In this document: positions 18,737 through 26,151 of the stretch, in pieces
Layout: the number at the start of each line of letters is the position of its first letter
How positions within the stretch are numbered: the first letter of the stretch is position 1
NCBI GenBank assembly: GCA_963723205.1
Contig: CAVRQC010000026.1
Coordinates: 1-64,000 of the forward strand
From: CAVQBP01 sp963723205
GTDB taxonomy: Bacteria; Bacteroidota; Ignavibacteria; Ignavibacteriales; Ignavibacteriaceae
Direction: 5' to 3'
DNA length: 64,000 bases
Position numbers and translations under genes: made by a program
The notes under the pieces: generated by a model
Told to the model about the DNA's origin: nothing
Databases searched by the model: none
Seen by the model: only the letters and a program-made list of their open reading frames with translations

Positions 18737-19168
18737 ATGTCCTGGAAGTACAATTTTATCGATCATACTGCTGATATTGCAGTAGAAGTTAAAGGTGATA
18801 CAATTGAAGAACTTTTTACTGCTTCAGCTTTTGCATGGCGGGAAAGTGTAATTGAAAAAGATAAAATAAATTTATTTGATCAACAGGAGATAAATATATA
18901 TGAAATCTCGTATGAGGAACTGCTTGTTCATTTTTTAGATGAACTGAATTATTTATTCTTGACCAGGAAATGGATTATGTCTGGGATCAATAAAATTGAA
19001 ATTCAAAAAAAGAACGATAAACTTAAATTAAAAGCAATTGTAACGGGAGAAAGTTATAACGATAAGAGACATCAGCTAAAAGTTGAGATTAAAGCGGTAA
19101 CTTTTCATCAAATGGAAATAAAGAAGGTGAACAATGAATATTTCACCAGAATTATTTTTGATATATGA
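18737..19168 (+). CDS. Archease, activator of the RtcB RNA ligase
   Basis: This 143-residue protein has the archease signature DHTADIAVEVKGDTIEELF at residues 9-27, including D9 and D13 that bind the metal, and a second half SYEELLVHFLDELNYLFL, then KAVTFHQMEIKK. Archease stimulates RtcB by promoting guanylylation and turnover. The rtcB gene follows 33 bp downstream on the same strand, which is strong support. The length is normal. Neither RtcR (the sigma54 regulator) nor RtcA is nearby. Confidence 0.93.
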   Translation: MSWKYNFIDHTADIAVEVKGDTIEELFTASAFAWRESVIEKDKINLFDQQEINIYEISYEELLVHFLDELNYLFLTRKWIMSGINKIEIQKKNDKLKLKAIVTGESYNDKRHQLKVEIKAVTFHQMEIKKVNNEYFTRIIFDI

Positions 19169-19201
19169 GAGGGAGGTTCAAGAGTAAAAACGGAAATTGG
19201 T

Positions 19202-20656
19202 ATGATAATCAATGGAATTGAATTAAACAGAGTAAGAAATAACCTTTGGGAGATTCCAAAATCCGGCGATATGAATGTATCGGGAAGAATTTACATCTCA
19301 AGAAAAATGATTGAGAAAAATTTATCCAATGATGAAGCATTAAAGCAGGTTATAAATGTCGCACATCTTCCCGGAATTCAGAAATATAGTCTTGCTATGC
19401 CGGATATTCATTGGGGATATGGTTTCCCGATTGGCGGTGTTGCGGCTACAGATATAGAAGAAGGAGTAATTTCTCCGGGTGGTGTTGGTTATGATATAAA
19501 CTGCGGAGTAAGACTTGCAGTAACTTCATTAGAGTACAAATCAATTGAAAATAAAATCGGAAGTTTAATAAATAATTTATTTAATAATATTCCTACCGGT
19601 GTTGGAGCAAGCGGTGCTATTAAAAGACTTTCTTCAAAAGATATGAAAAAAGTTCTAACACAGGGTTCTGCCTGGGCTTTGGAGCACGATCTCGGACTTC
19701 CTTCAGATATAGAATTTACTGAAGAAAGCGGTACATTAAAAAACGCTGATTCAGATTCTGTAAGTGAAAGGGCTATTGAAAGGGGAATGGACCAGGTAGG
19801 AACTCTTGGTTCAGGAAATCATTTTTTAGAGATAGATGTAGTTGATGAGATTTATAATGAAAAAGTTGCTGATGTTTTTGGATTAATTCAAGGACAGATT
19901 GTAGTTCAAATTCATACTGGTTCCAGGGGACTCGGTTACCAGGTTTGCGATGATTATTTAAAAATTTTGGTCAGGGAAAGTAAAAAATATGATTATTCAT
20001 TACCTGATAGACAATTGGCTTGTGCTCCGATAAATTCGAACGAAGGGAGAGAGTATTTATCAGCAATGCAGGCTGCAGCAAATTTTGCTTGGAATAATCG
20101 CCAGGTAATAATGCACCATGCAAAGAAAAGTTTTATGGATACTTTGAAAATGACTGAATCAGAACTAGGCTTTAAGCTTGTTTATGATGTCTGTCATAAT
20201 ATTGCAAAAATTGAAGAACATAATATTGATGGTGAAATGAAAAAAGTATGCGTCCACCGTAAAGGTGCAACAAGAGCTTTTCCTCCGGGCAGTAAAATGA
20301 TTCCTGCAAAGTATAGAGAAGTCGGCCAGCCTGTTTTAATTCCAGGCGATATGGGGAGATATTCATACGTTGCAGTAGGGACTGATAAAGCAATGGAAGA
20401 AACATTCGGCAGTTCATGCCATGGTGCCGGAAGGAATTTAAGCAGGCACAAAGCGTTGATGGAAGCAAAAGGAAGAAACCTTGTCGAAGAATTGAAAAAG
20501 CAGGGAGTAATAATCCAGGCAAAAGGTTATAAAACCATTGCTGAAGAAATGCCGGGAGCATATAAAGATGTTTCAGATGTTGTGAATGTTATGCATGAAG
20601 AAGGGATTACTAAGAAGGTGGCAAAGTTGAAACCCTTAGGCGTCATTAAAGGGTAG
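19202..20656 (+). CDS. rtcB: RNA-splicing ligase RtcB (3'-phosphate/5'-OH ligase)
   Basis: The 484-residue protein shows the whole RtcB fold: MPDIHWGYGFPIGGVAA, the metal site GYDINCGVR with C101, GSGNHFLE, QIHTGSRGLGYQV, ACAPINS, HHAKKSF, HNIAKIEEH, VHRKGATRAFPPG, and the guanylylated histidine in CHGAGR (H407). It joins RNA 2',3'-cyclic-phosphate or 3'-phosphate ends to 5'-OH ends using GTP and Mn2+, in RNA repair or tRNA splicing-type reactions. The length fits the family. It forms an operon with archease just upstream. A hairpin at 20667-20696 may end the transcript. Confidence 0.96.
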   Translation: MIINGIELNRVRNNLWEIPKSGDMNVSGRIYISRKMIEKNLSNDEALKQVINVAHLPGIQKYSLAMPDIHWGYGFPIGGVAATDIEEGVISPGGVGYDINCGVRLAVTSLEYKSIENKIGSLINNLFNNIPTGVGASGAIKRLSSKDMKKVLTQGSAWALEHDLGLPSDIEFTEESGTLKNADSDSVSERAIERGMDQVGTLGSGNHFLEIDVVDEIYNEKVADVFGLIQGQIVVQIHTGSRGLGYQVCDDYLKILVRESKKYDYSLPDRQLACAPINSNEGREYLSAMQAAANFAWNNRQVIMHHAKKSFMDTLKMTESELGFKLVYDVCHNIAKIEEHNIDGEMKKVCVHRKGATRAFPPGSKMIPAKYREVGQPVLIPGDMGRYSYVAVGTDKAMEETFGSSCHGAGRNLSRHKALMEAKGRNLVEELKKQGVIIQAKGYKTIAEEMPGAYKDVSDVVNVMHEEGITKKVAKLKPLGVIKG

Positions 20657-20666
20657 TTCCGTACAG

Positions 20667-20696
20667 TGTAGAGACGAGGAATGTCTCCTCTCTACA
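20667..20696. repeat. Palindromic element after rtcB (TGTAGAGA...TCTCTACA)
   Basis: TGTAGAGA (20667-20674) pairs with TCTCTACA (20689-20696). The interior GAGAC/GTCTC (20671-20675 and 20683-20687) offers an alternative fold. No T run follows, so termination is uncertain. The shape resembles TAGAGACG-type palindromes that I recall as common dispersed repeats in bacterial intergenic DNA. Confidence 0.45.
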
Positions 20697-20708
20697 AACA
20701 GTACATTG

Positions 20709-20815
20709 ATTATAATTTCTGATAATTGAGGATAATAAACAAGTTTAATTATAATTTTTTATAATTAAGGGAAATTGATTATGTTTAATTATAATTTTTT
20801 ATAATTAAAGGAAAA
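20709..20815. repeat. Array of three AT-rich palindromes upstream of fic
   Basis: Two 32-bp near-identical copies (20743-20774 and 20783-20814, period 40 bp) each contain a 10-bp stem TTAATTATAA / TTATAATTAA around TTTT. They differ by a single base (TTAAGGGAAA against TTAAAGGAAA). A degenerate third copy lies at 20709-20732 (GATTATAATTTCTGATAATT). The last copy ends about 13 bp before the fic start, so the array could be an operator or promoter region. Confidence 0.6.
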
Positions 20816-20827
20816 CATCGAGAATAG

Positions 20828-21967
20828 ATGAAAATAGAAGATTTCGTTTCAGGCAAATATCTAAAACAACAGCATTACAAAAGTTTCTCTCCCATAAAAA
20901 TCAATTGTTCCTGGACATGGGAAGATGTTAAAATCAATACTCTTTTGTCTGAAGCCAACAGGAAATTGGGCGCACTTGATGCGTTTTCTCAGCATATTCC
21001 TGATACTAATATTTTTATCGAAATGCATGTAGTAAAGGAAGCAACTAAATCGAGCAGAATTGAAGGAACACAAACTAAAATTGAAGAGGCCGTAAAAAAA
21101 GAATCACAAATAGCACCTGAAAGACGGGATGACTGGCAGGAAGTTAGAAATTACATCGATGCAATGAATTCTTCAATTGAGAGACTTAAAGCTCTGCCGA
21201 TTTCAACAAGACTACTGAAAGAAGCTCATAAAGTATTAATGCAGGGGGTAAGAGGTGAGCATAAAAATCCGGGTGAGTTCAGAACAAGCCAGAACTGGAT
21301 AGGAGGCGCAACAATTAATGATGCAATTTTTGTCCCTCCGGTTTATACAGAAATAAATGAATTTATGGGAGACTTTGAAAATTTTCTTCACAACAATGAG
21401 ATCGATGTACCTATACTTATAAGAGCGGCAATTGCACATTACCAGTTCGAAACTATTCACCCCTTCCTGGATGGAAACGGAAGGATAGGGAGATTGCTCA
21501 TAACTTTATACCTTGTTGGCTCAGGAGTGTTAACAAAACCATCATTATACCTGTCAGATTTTTTTGAAAGACATAGAACTTTATATTACGATAACATTAA
21601 TAATGTAAGACTGAAAAATGAACTAGCGCAATGGATTAAATTTTTCCTGGCCGGAGTAATTGAAACAAGCGATAAAGGAGTAAAAACATTCAAATTGATT
21701 TTAAAACTGAAAGAAGAAATAGAAGAAAAGAAAATAATATCTCTTGGAAAGAAATTACCGAATGCAAAAAAACTTCTGAAATATCTATTCAAAAAACCAA
21801 TAATTACTGTACAGGATATCCAGGAAGAATTAAAAGTATCTTTGCCAACGGCAAATTCCTTAGCAGCCGATTTTGAAAGATTAAAAATATTGAATGAAAG
21901 AACTGGTTATTCAAGAAATAGAGAGTTTGAGTTTAATGAGTATATAAGGTTATTTAAAGATAATTGA
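20828..21967 (+). CDS. Fic family protein (predicted AMP-transferase) with C-terminal winged helix
   Basis: The 379-residue protein has an N-terminal Fic_N region carrying the inhibitory-helix motif S75-S-R-I-E79-G80 ([S/T]xxxE[G/N]) that blocks ATP binding until relieved. The Fic core has the complete active motif HPFLDGNGRIGR starting at H211. The C-terminal part (about 300-379; PIITVQDIQEELKVSLPTANSLAADFERLKIL) is a winged-helix DNA-binding domain, as in the common Fic_N-Fic-wHTH architecture. Fic enzymes usually transfer AMP to a target hydroxyl. The gene is followed 22 bp later by a SIR2-like gene and preceded by a palindromic repeat array, suggesting an autoregulated two-gene unit. No Fic antitoxin gene is visible, as expected for a protein with an internal inhibitory helix. 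Confidence 0.92.
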   Translation: MKIEDFVSGKYLKQQHYKSFSPIKINCSWTWEDVKINTLLSEANRKLGALDAFSQHIPDTNIFIEMHVVKEATKSSRIEGTQTKIEEAVKKESQIAPERRDDWQEVRNYIDAMNSSIERLKALPISTRLLKEAHKVLMQGVRGEHKNPGEFRTSQNWIGGATINDAIFVPPVYTEINEFMGDFENFLHNNEIDVPILIRAAIAHYQFETIHPFLDGNGRIGRLLITLYLVGSGVLTKPSLYLSDFFERHRTLYYDNINNVRLKNELAQWIKFFLAGVIETSDKGVKTFKLILKLKEEIEEKKIISLGKKLPNAKKLLKYLFKKPIITVQDIQEELKVSLPTANSLAADFERLKILNERTGYSRNREFEFNEYIRLFKDN

Positions 21968-21989
21968 GTTTAATAGAAGTGGTTTTAAA

Positions 21990-22139
21990 ATGAATATTGC
22001 ATTTTTATTTGGGGCAGGAGTTTCAATACCCTCGGAAATGTATAGTACGGAAGAGCTTACAGATAAAATTTTAACTGGTGCAAATGTTTTTAGAAACTAT
22101 TGTGATGGATATGAAGTTAACTATCAAATTAATAATTGA
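21990..22139 (+). pseudogene. N-terminal fragment of a SIR2-like protein, cut by an IS4-type element
   Basis: ATG at 21990 opens MNIAFLFGAGVSIPSEM. GAGVS at residues 8-12 is the NAD-binding glycine motif of SIR2-like domains. The frame then reads STEELTDKILTGANVFRNY up to about residue 46 and ends in TGA at the IS boundary (22137-22139). It starts 22 bp after fic. The remaining part of the protein is found at 22916-23803. Confidence 0.75.
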
Positions 22140-22769
22140 ATTGTTCAAGTGCAATGAATATAGCCGAGCAAAATCAACATAACCTCTATCCATAACATAA
22201 AAAGCTCCAGCTTCAGGAATAAGTATATCAAGAATATTTACATCGTGAATCACTGCCGGAGTCATATAAATAAAGGTTGGAATGCTTGTTTGCACATCTA
22301 ACAATGTATGAAGTTTTATACCTCCTTTATGCTTTCTGAATTTAGCCCAAGGAAATAATGATAAGCATAAATCTATGGTCGTGGAGTCCAATGCATAAAC
22401 AGTTTCATTAAGTTCTTTCTCAAAGTCTTCGGTGGCATATAGTTCTCTTGCTTGGGCAATAAGTATTTGAGCAAAGTCAGCATATATATGCCAGTCTCTT
22501 TTTTCGTTTGCATATGCTAATGTACTTTTTGATACTTTGCTTTTTATTCCCATATGATAAAGTTTTCCTTGCATTGCTCTTAAACAAGTTTCAATATCTC
22601 TAAGAGATTCACGATAAGTAAGTTGTGCAAAACTCATGCAGAGGAACTGATCCCAACAACTAAAAGATTTTATTTTATAGTTACCTTTATATCGTTTTAC
22701 ACATTGATTGAATTTATGTTGAGGTAAATGTTCCATCAATTGACTGAAAATTGTTTGCCCTAAATTCAT
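22071..22769 (-). pseudogene. IS4-family transposase (DUF4372 type), C-terminally truncated
   Basis: The N-terminal DUF4372 region (MNLGQTIFSQLMEHLP, SFSCWDQFLCMSFAQL) is intact. The DDE core follows, with the first Asp in YALDSTTIDLCLSLFPWA and the second in YVMDRGYVDFARL. After LYSLHLNN the homology stops and the last 23 codons are the reverse complement of SIR2-gene sequence. The segment with the catalytic Glu (YREK-type helix) is missing. Full-length relatives have roughly 370-400 residues, against about 210 here. The protein cannot be an active transposase. Confidence 0.85.
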
Positions 22770-22900
22770 ATATGCTCCGGTTGTTTAATCAAACGGAGCG
22801 AAAATTAGTTCTTTTTTATTTCAAATCGTTTATGACTATTTTTCCTTATAACACTTTATTTATTATATAGTTACAGATTTTTACTCTATCGTATCTTGGA
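22140..22900 (-). mobile_element. Truncated IS4-family element inserted in the SIR2-like gene
   Basis: The boundaries are approximate. The left edge is where transposase homology stops (about 22140). The right edge lies between the transposase 5' region and the resumption of SIR2 coding near 22916. No inverted repeats or target duplication could be recognised, as expected if the 3' end of the element has been lost. Reverse-strand transposase. Confidence 0.65.
22774..22799 (-). promoter_or_regulatory. Hairpin enclosing the transposase ribosome-binding site
   Basis: GCTCCG (22774-22779) pairs with CGGAGC (22794-22799) just upstream of the transposase ATG (22769). On the reverse strand the GGAG of the ribosome-binding site lies in the stem. 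Such hairpins in several IS elements limit translation from read-through transcripts. That role is inferred here. Confidence 0.5.
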
Positions 22901-22915
22901 CAGTAGTGAAATAGA

Positions 22916-23803
22916 ATGATTAATTATGAAGATTACTATTATATGGTTGATTCTATGCATACTGATGAGAACATGGAATATGAGAATCCAATTGTAACAT
23001 ATTTTAGTGATTATTTGTTTAAAGTTCATTCTTACCTTTTTGAACCGATAGAGGAAAATTATGCTCCTCTTAGATTAATAGATTTAATGAAAGAAGCAAA
23101 AAATTATATAAAAGATTTAATAGCTTTTTATTTAAATAAAAAACCAAAAACTTTAAGACAATTTATTTCTCTTAACGATTTAAATGATGATAAAGAATAT
23201 TCTGAGGTTTTCATTTTTACATTAAATCATGATACATTAGTAGAACAATACCTGACAGGAAATAATATCAATTTTTCAGACGGTTTTGTTTTAAGAGATA
23301 ACAATGTTAGAATTTGTGATTCCAATTCATTTAATGAGAGAATTAATCTATTTAAATTACATGGTTCAATTAATTGGGTAAATTTTGATACTGCTGATCC
23401 ATATGAAAAAAAAGTATGTATTTATCTTCAACCTCAACGTGAATTTTTTCATCCAGTCATAAACCTTGGGAGTTTTAATAAATTAAATGAATATAAAAAA
23501 GGTATAAACTTTGATTTACAATTTTTATTTGCAAAGAATTTGAATATGTGTGATCGTATAATAATTAGTGGTTACAGCTTTAGTGATAAGGGGATTAATT
23601 CTAGGTTAATAAATTGGTTGTATGGTAAACGTGGAAGAAAAATAATTATTATACATAAAAATGCAAATGAACTATTTCAACAAGCTCGTCCAGCAATATC
23701 TAATATTCAACATTGGAGTTCTAAGGAAAAAACAGACTTAATTAGAGTTATTCCAAAATGGTTTGAAGAAACAAGTTGGCAAGAAATAAAAGAGAAAATT
23801 TAA
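22916..23803 (+). pseudogene. C-terminal part of the SIR2-like (predicted NADase) protein
   Basis: This open frame of 295 codons resumes the SIR2-like protein: INYEDYYYMVDSM, EYENPIVTYFSDYL, the conserved FTLNHDTLVEQYL (N-H-D of SIR2_2-like domains), INLFKLHGSINW with the His of the catalytic region, and IIISGYSFSDKGINSRLINWL. Fragments like these belong to SIR2-like NAD-consuming domains found in anti-phage and other defence proteins. About 30-60 residues that should link the 21990 fragment to this one are absent. The ATG at 22916 is the first codon after a stop. A separate translation product would lack the GAGVS nucleotide site, so activity is unlikely. Confidence 0.78.
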
Positions 23804-23917
23804 TACCTTAGATAGTTTACTTGTTGAATAAATCAAAAAAGATCTAAGTTTAGCTTTCTTAAAATACTATAAACTCTTAAACTGATATTCAATAATTCAA
23901 TAACATTCAGAATATTT

Positions 23918-24775
23918 TCACTCTGCCACCAAATACCTATAATATTCTATAACAGGTTTAAAAACATTTCCTTTTTGAACCAGGAATACTGAGTTTTCTC
24001 CTTCTTCACCAGCCCATGTCCGGGCAATTTGATATCCATCCTGTGAATAAAATAAGGCAATAACGTTTATCGATTGAGGGCTGATTTCTCCGCCATCATC
24101 CACTCTCCAAACGGAATATTCATCCTTTAAATTACCGGGATAATCTTCAAAAACAGATAAGTTATTTTTCATTAGAACAAGACTTGCCAAAGCAGTATCT
24201 TTTCTAGGTTGAAATAAAACTAAAGCTATAATTATTCCATCATCAATTTTCCCCATCTGCCAGCTTGATTTTATTCTTGTACATTTTGCATTTTCAATTT
24301 GCTCTATATATTCTGAAGTTAAAGGTACATATGGAACAGGTTCAATTGATAAACGGGAATGCTGAGAGAGATAATTAGAATTGGCAATCAGGTATGTCTT
24401 GCCGGGGTTGAGTTTTATATAAGGGGACTGAAAAAGAAATCTACCCAAATTATTAAAATTTCCCGCGGTTTGTCTGCCAGTGCTTTCTTTCTTTTCCTTA
24501 CGCTCTTCAATAAAATCCAGTTTAAAGATTTTCTCTGAAGATATTACAGCATAGTAAGAGTTTCTCGAATGCGGGTTTATTTCAGATGCCAGCAAATATC
24601 GTCCGGAACTATCTGCAAACCCAAAACCAACATCTGCTGAATCATCAGCTTGAGATTTATTTTCCTGCTTAAATGTATTTACATCAGCCGGTTTACAAAT
24701 TGAAAGGCTGTTATTTGACAAAGGAGATGTAAAAACTAATATCAAAAGAAAAGGGAAGTAGTATTTTCTTTTCAT
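23918..24775 (-). CDS. Hypothetical secreted protein
   Basis: The 285-residue protein starts with a signal peptide (MKRKYYFPFLLILVFTSPLS) and an S-I-C-K segment, possibly a lipoprotein-like cysteine at about 27. The rest is beta-strand-rich (GFGFADSSGRYLLAS, SPYIKLNPGKTYLIANS, DEYSVWRVDDGGEISPQSINVIALF) with no recognised domain. Its ATG overlaps the stop of the upstream small membrane protein by 4 bp, making it the last gene of a three-gene unit with the GT9 glycosyltransferase. I assign no function. Confidence 0.6.
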   Translation of the reverse strand: MKRKYYFPFLLILVFTSPLSNNSLSICKPADVNTFKQENKSQADDSADVGFGFADSSGRYLLASEINPHSRNSYYAVISSEKIFKLDFIEERKEKKESTGRQTAGNFNNLGRFLFQSPYIKLNPGKTYLIANSNYLSQHSRLSIEPVPYVPLTSEYIEQIENAKCTRIKSSWQMGKIDDGIIIALVLFQPRKDTALASLVLMKNNLSVFEDYPGNLKDEYSVWRVDDGGEISPQSINVIALFYSQDGYQIARTWAGEEGENSVFLVQKGNVFKPVIEYYRYLVAE

Positions 24776-25023
24776 GGTTGTTTTTTTAATTTATTCTTAA
24801 ATCTAAACCAGAACACAAGAATAAAAATGGCAATAAAAAAGAAGTAACTAACTTCAAAAGTCCAATCTGCGGGACCGGAATGTCCTGAAGCTTCAATGCC
24901 GAAGCTATTTTCAAACCAGAGCCAAAACGGATTTAATATTATATTCATTATAAAAGTCAGCGGAATGCTGATAACCAGGATAGAAAAAATTGTTATTGAT
25001 ATTTTGAATACAGGTTTATGCAT
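24772..25023 (-). CDS. Small two-helix membrane protein
   Basis: The 83-residue protein has two hydrophobic helices, at about residues 7-31 (ITIFSILVISIPLTFIMNIIL) and 54-76 (FEVSYFFFIAIFILVFWF). It overlaps the upstream glycosyltransferase gene by 8 bp and the downstream gene by 4 bp, which argues for translation as part of that operon. The family is not recognised. Confidence 0.6.
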   Translation of the reverse strand: MHKPVFKISITIFSILVISIPLTFIMNIILNPFWLWFENSFGIEASGHSGPADWTFEVSYFFFIAIFILVFWFRFKNKLKKQP

Positions 25024-26032
25024 TTTTTGTTAATAAATAGCTTCTGATTTTCTCTATTTTATTTAATACACTATCAATTGGAAGCTGCAGCATACATTCA
25101 TGGTTGTAAGGACATTCTAATAAATTGCAGATTATACAAAACAAATCTTCCTTTATAACATAAGTCGAATTTTCGGAATAGGGACCATGTGCTTTGGGAT
25201 TAGTCGGACCGAAAATTCCCAGTGTCGGAATATTTAATGCTGCTGCAATATGCATTGGTCCGGAATCATTTGTTAAAATTATACTGCAGTTTTTTATGTA
25301 ACCGCTCATTTCGGATACTGTTGTTTTTGGAGCTAAAACTGAACCGGGCAAATTTTCTTTTATATATTTTGAATCATTTTCATCACCCGGTCCCCAGATA
25401 ATTAATATATTTGAATTATATTTTTCATTAACTGCCTTTCCAATTTCAACCCATTTGGATGCATCACATCTTTTGGATGGCCATCCGCCGGAAGGAATGA
25501 TTCCTATAATTGTTTTACTATGATTGAAATTCTCAGTTATAAAATCTTTGGCAACAAGATCATCCTTTTCATTAATATAGTAATGAATTCTTTTTGAAAT
25601 TATAGGAACATCGATGGCTTTCAGCAATTCAAGATTATGCTCTGCGGAATGATGTTCTCCTTTACTCGAAGTAGCAAGTAAATTATATGCATATTTTCTC
25701 CCACGGTATGCAAAACCGACTCTGTATTTCACTCCTGATAAGAAAGTTATCTGTGCACTTCTGGGATTTGACCATAAATCAAGAATCATATCATATTTTT
25801 CTTTACGGATTTTTAATGCGGCTTTAAGAGGGAATTCTTTTTTATCGATCGTAATTACTTTATTTACGAGAGGATTATTTTCAACTGCTGATTTCGCAAA
25901 TCGTTCTGTAAGATAATCTATTTTTACGGAAGGGAAGTGAGCTTTCAGATTATCTAAAACAATTGTAGAAAGGACAATATCTCCGATCCCGCGGGGCTTA
26001 ATGCAGAGGATTTTGTTTACATTGTTGATCAT
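25016..26032 (-). CDS. Glycosyltransferase family 9 (heptosyltransferase-like)
   Basis: The 338-residue GT-B protein begins ILCIKPRGIGDIVLSTIVLDNL, the classic GT9 N-terminus. It has DLWSNPRSAQITFLSGVKYRVGF, the mid-domain GIIPSGGWPSKRCDASKW, and the sugar-nucleotide-binding ILTNDSGPMHIAAALNIPTLGIFGPT. A cysteine cluster near the C-terminus (CIICNLLECPYNHECM) is often seen in this family. GT9 enzymes add heptose or related sugars to lipopolysaccharide or surface glycans at the inner face of the cytoplasmic membrane. It heads a three-gene unit with overlapping starts and stops. The acceptor is unknown. Confidence 0.92.
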   Translation of the reverse strand: MINNVNKILCIKPRGIGDIVLSTIVLDNLKAHFPSVKIDYLTERFAKSAVENNPLVNKVITIDKKEFPLKAALKIRKEKYDMILDLWSNPRSAQITFLSGVKYRVGFAYRGRKYAYNLLATSSKGEHHSAEHNLELLKAIDVPIISKRIHYYINEKDDLVAKDFITENFNHSKTIIGIIPSGGWPSKRCDASKWVEIGKAVNEKYNSNILIIWGPGDENDSKYIKENLPGSVLAPKTTVSEMSGYIKNCSIILTNDSGPMHIAAALNIPTLGIFGPTNPKAHGPYSENSTYVIKEDLFCIICNLLECPYNHECMLQLPIDSVLNKIEKIRSYLLTKNA

Positions 26033-26116
26033 CTGTGTTTTATTGTTTTTTCGATTTATTGCTGTACGGTTAATTCAACTTAAAAATACTGCAATAAACA
26101 ATCCTTCAGGTCCAAA

Positions 26117-26150
26117 AATCCGTAATTCGAAATCTAAAATCCGAAATTAT
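26117..26150. repeat. Short dispersed repeat of the (A)ATYCGAAAT type
   Basis: An AATCCGTAATTCGAAATC word is followed by TAAAATCCGAAAT between the GT9 and polA genes. The same word family (CGAAAT, ATTCGAAATC) occurs inside the coding sequence at 36550-36575. It is likely a member of a small repeat family. Confidence 0.45.
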
Positions 26151-26151
26151 T

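Noticed and set aside
20172..20561. Long reverse-strand open frame (129 codons) inside rtcB
   Set aside because: It is a shadow of a highly conserved gene and has no domain.
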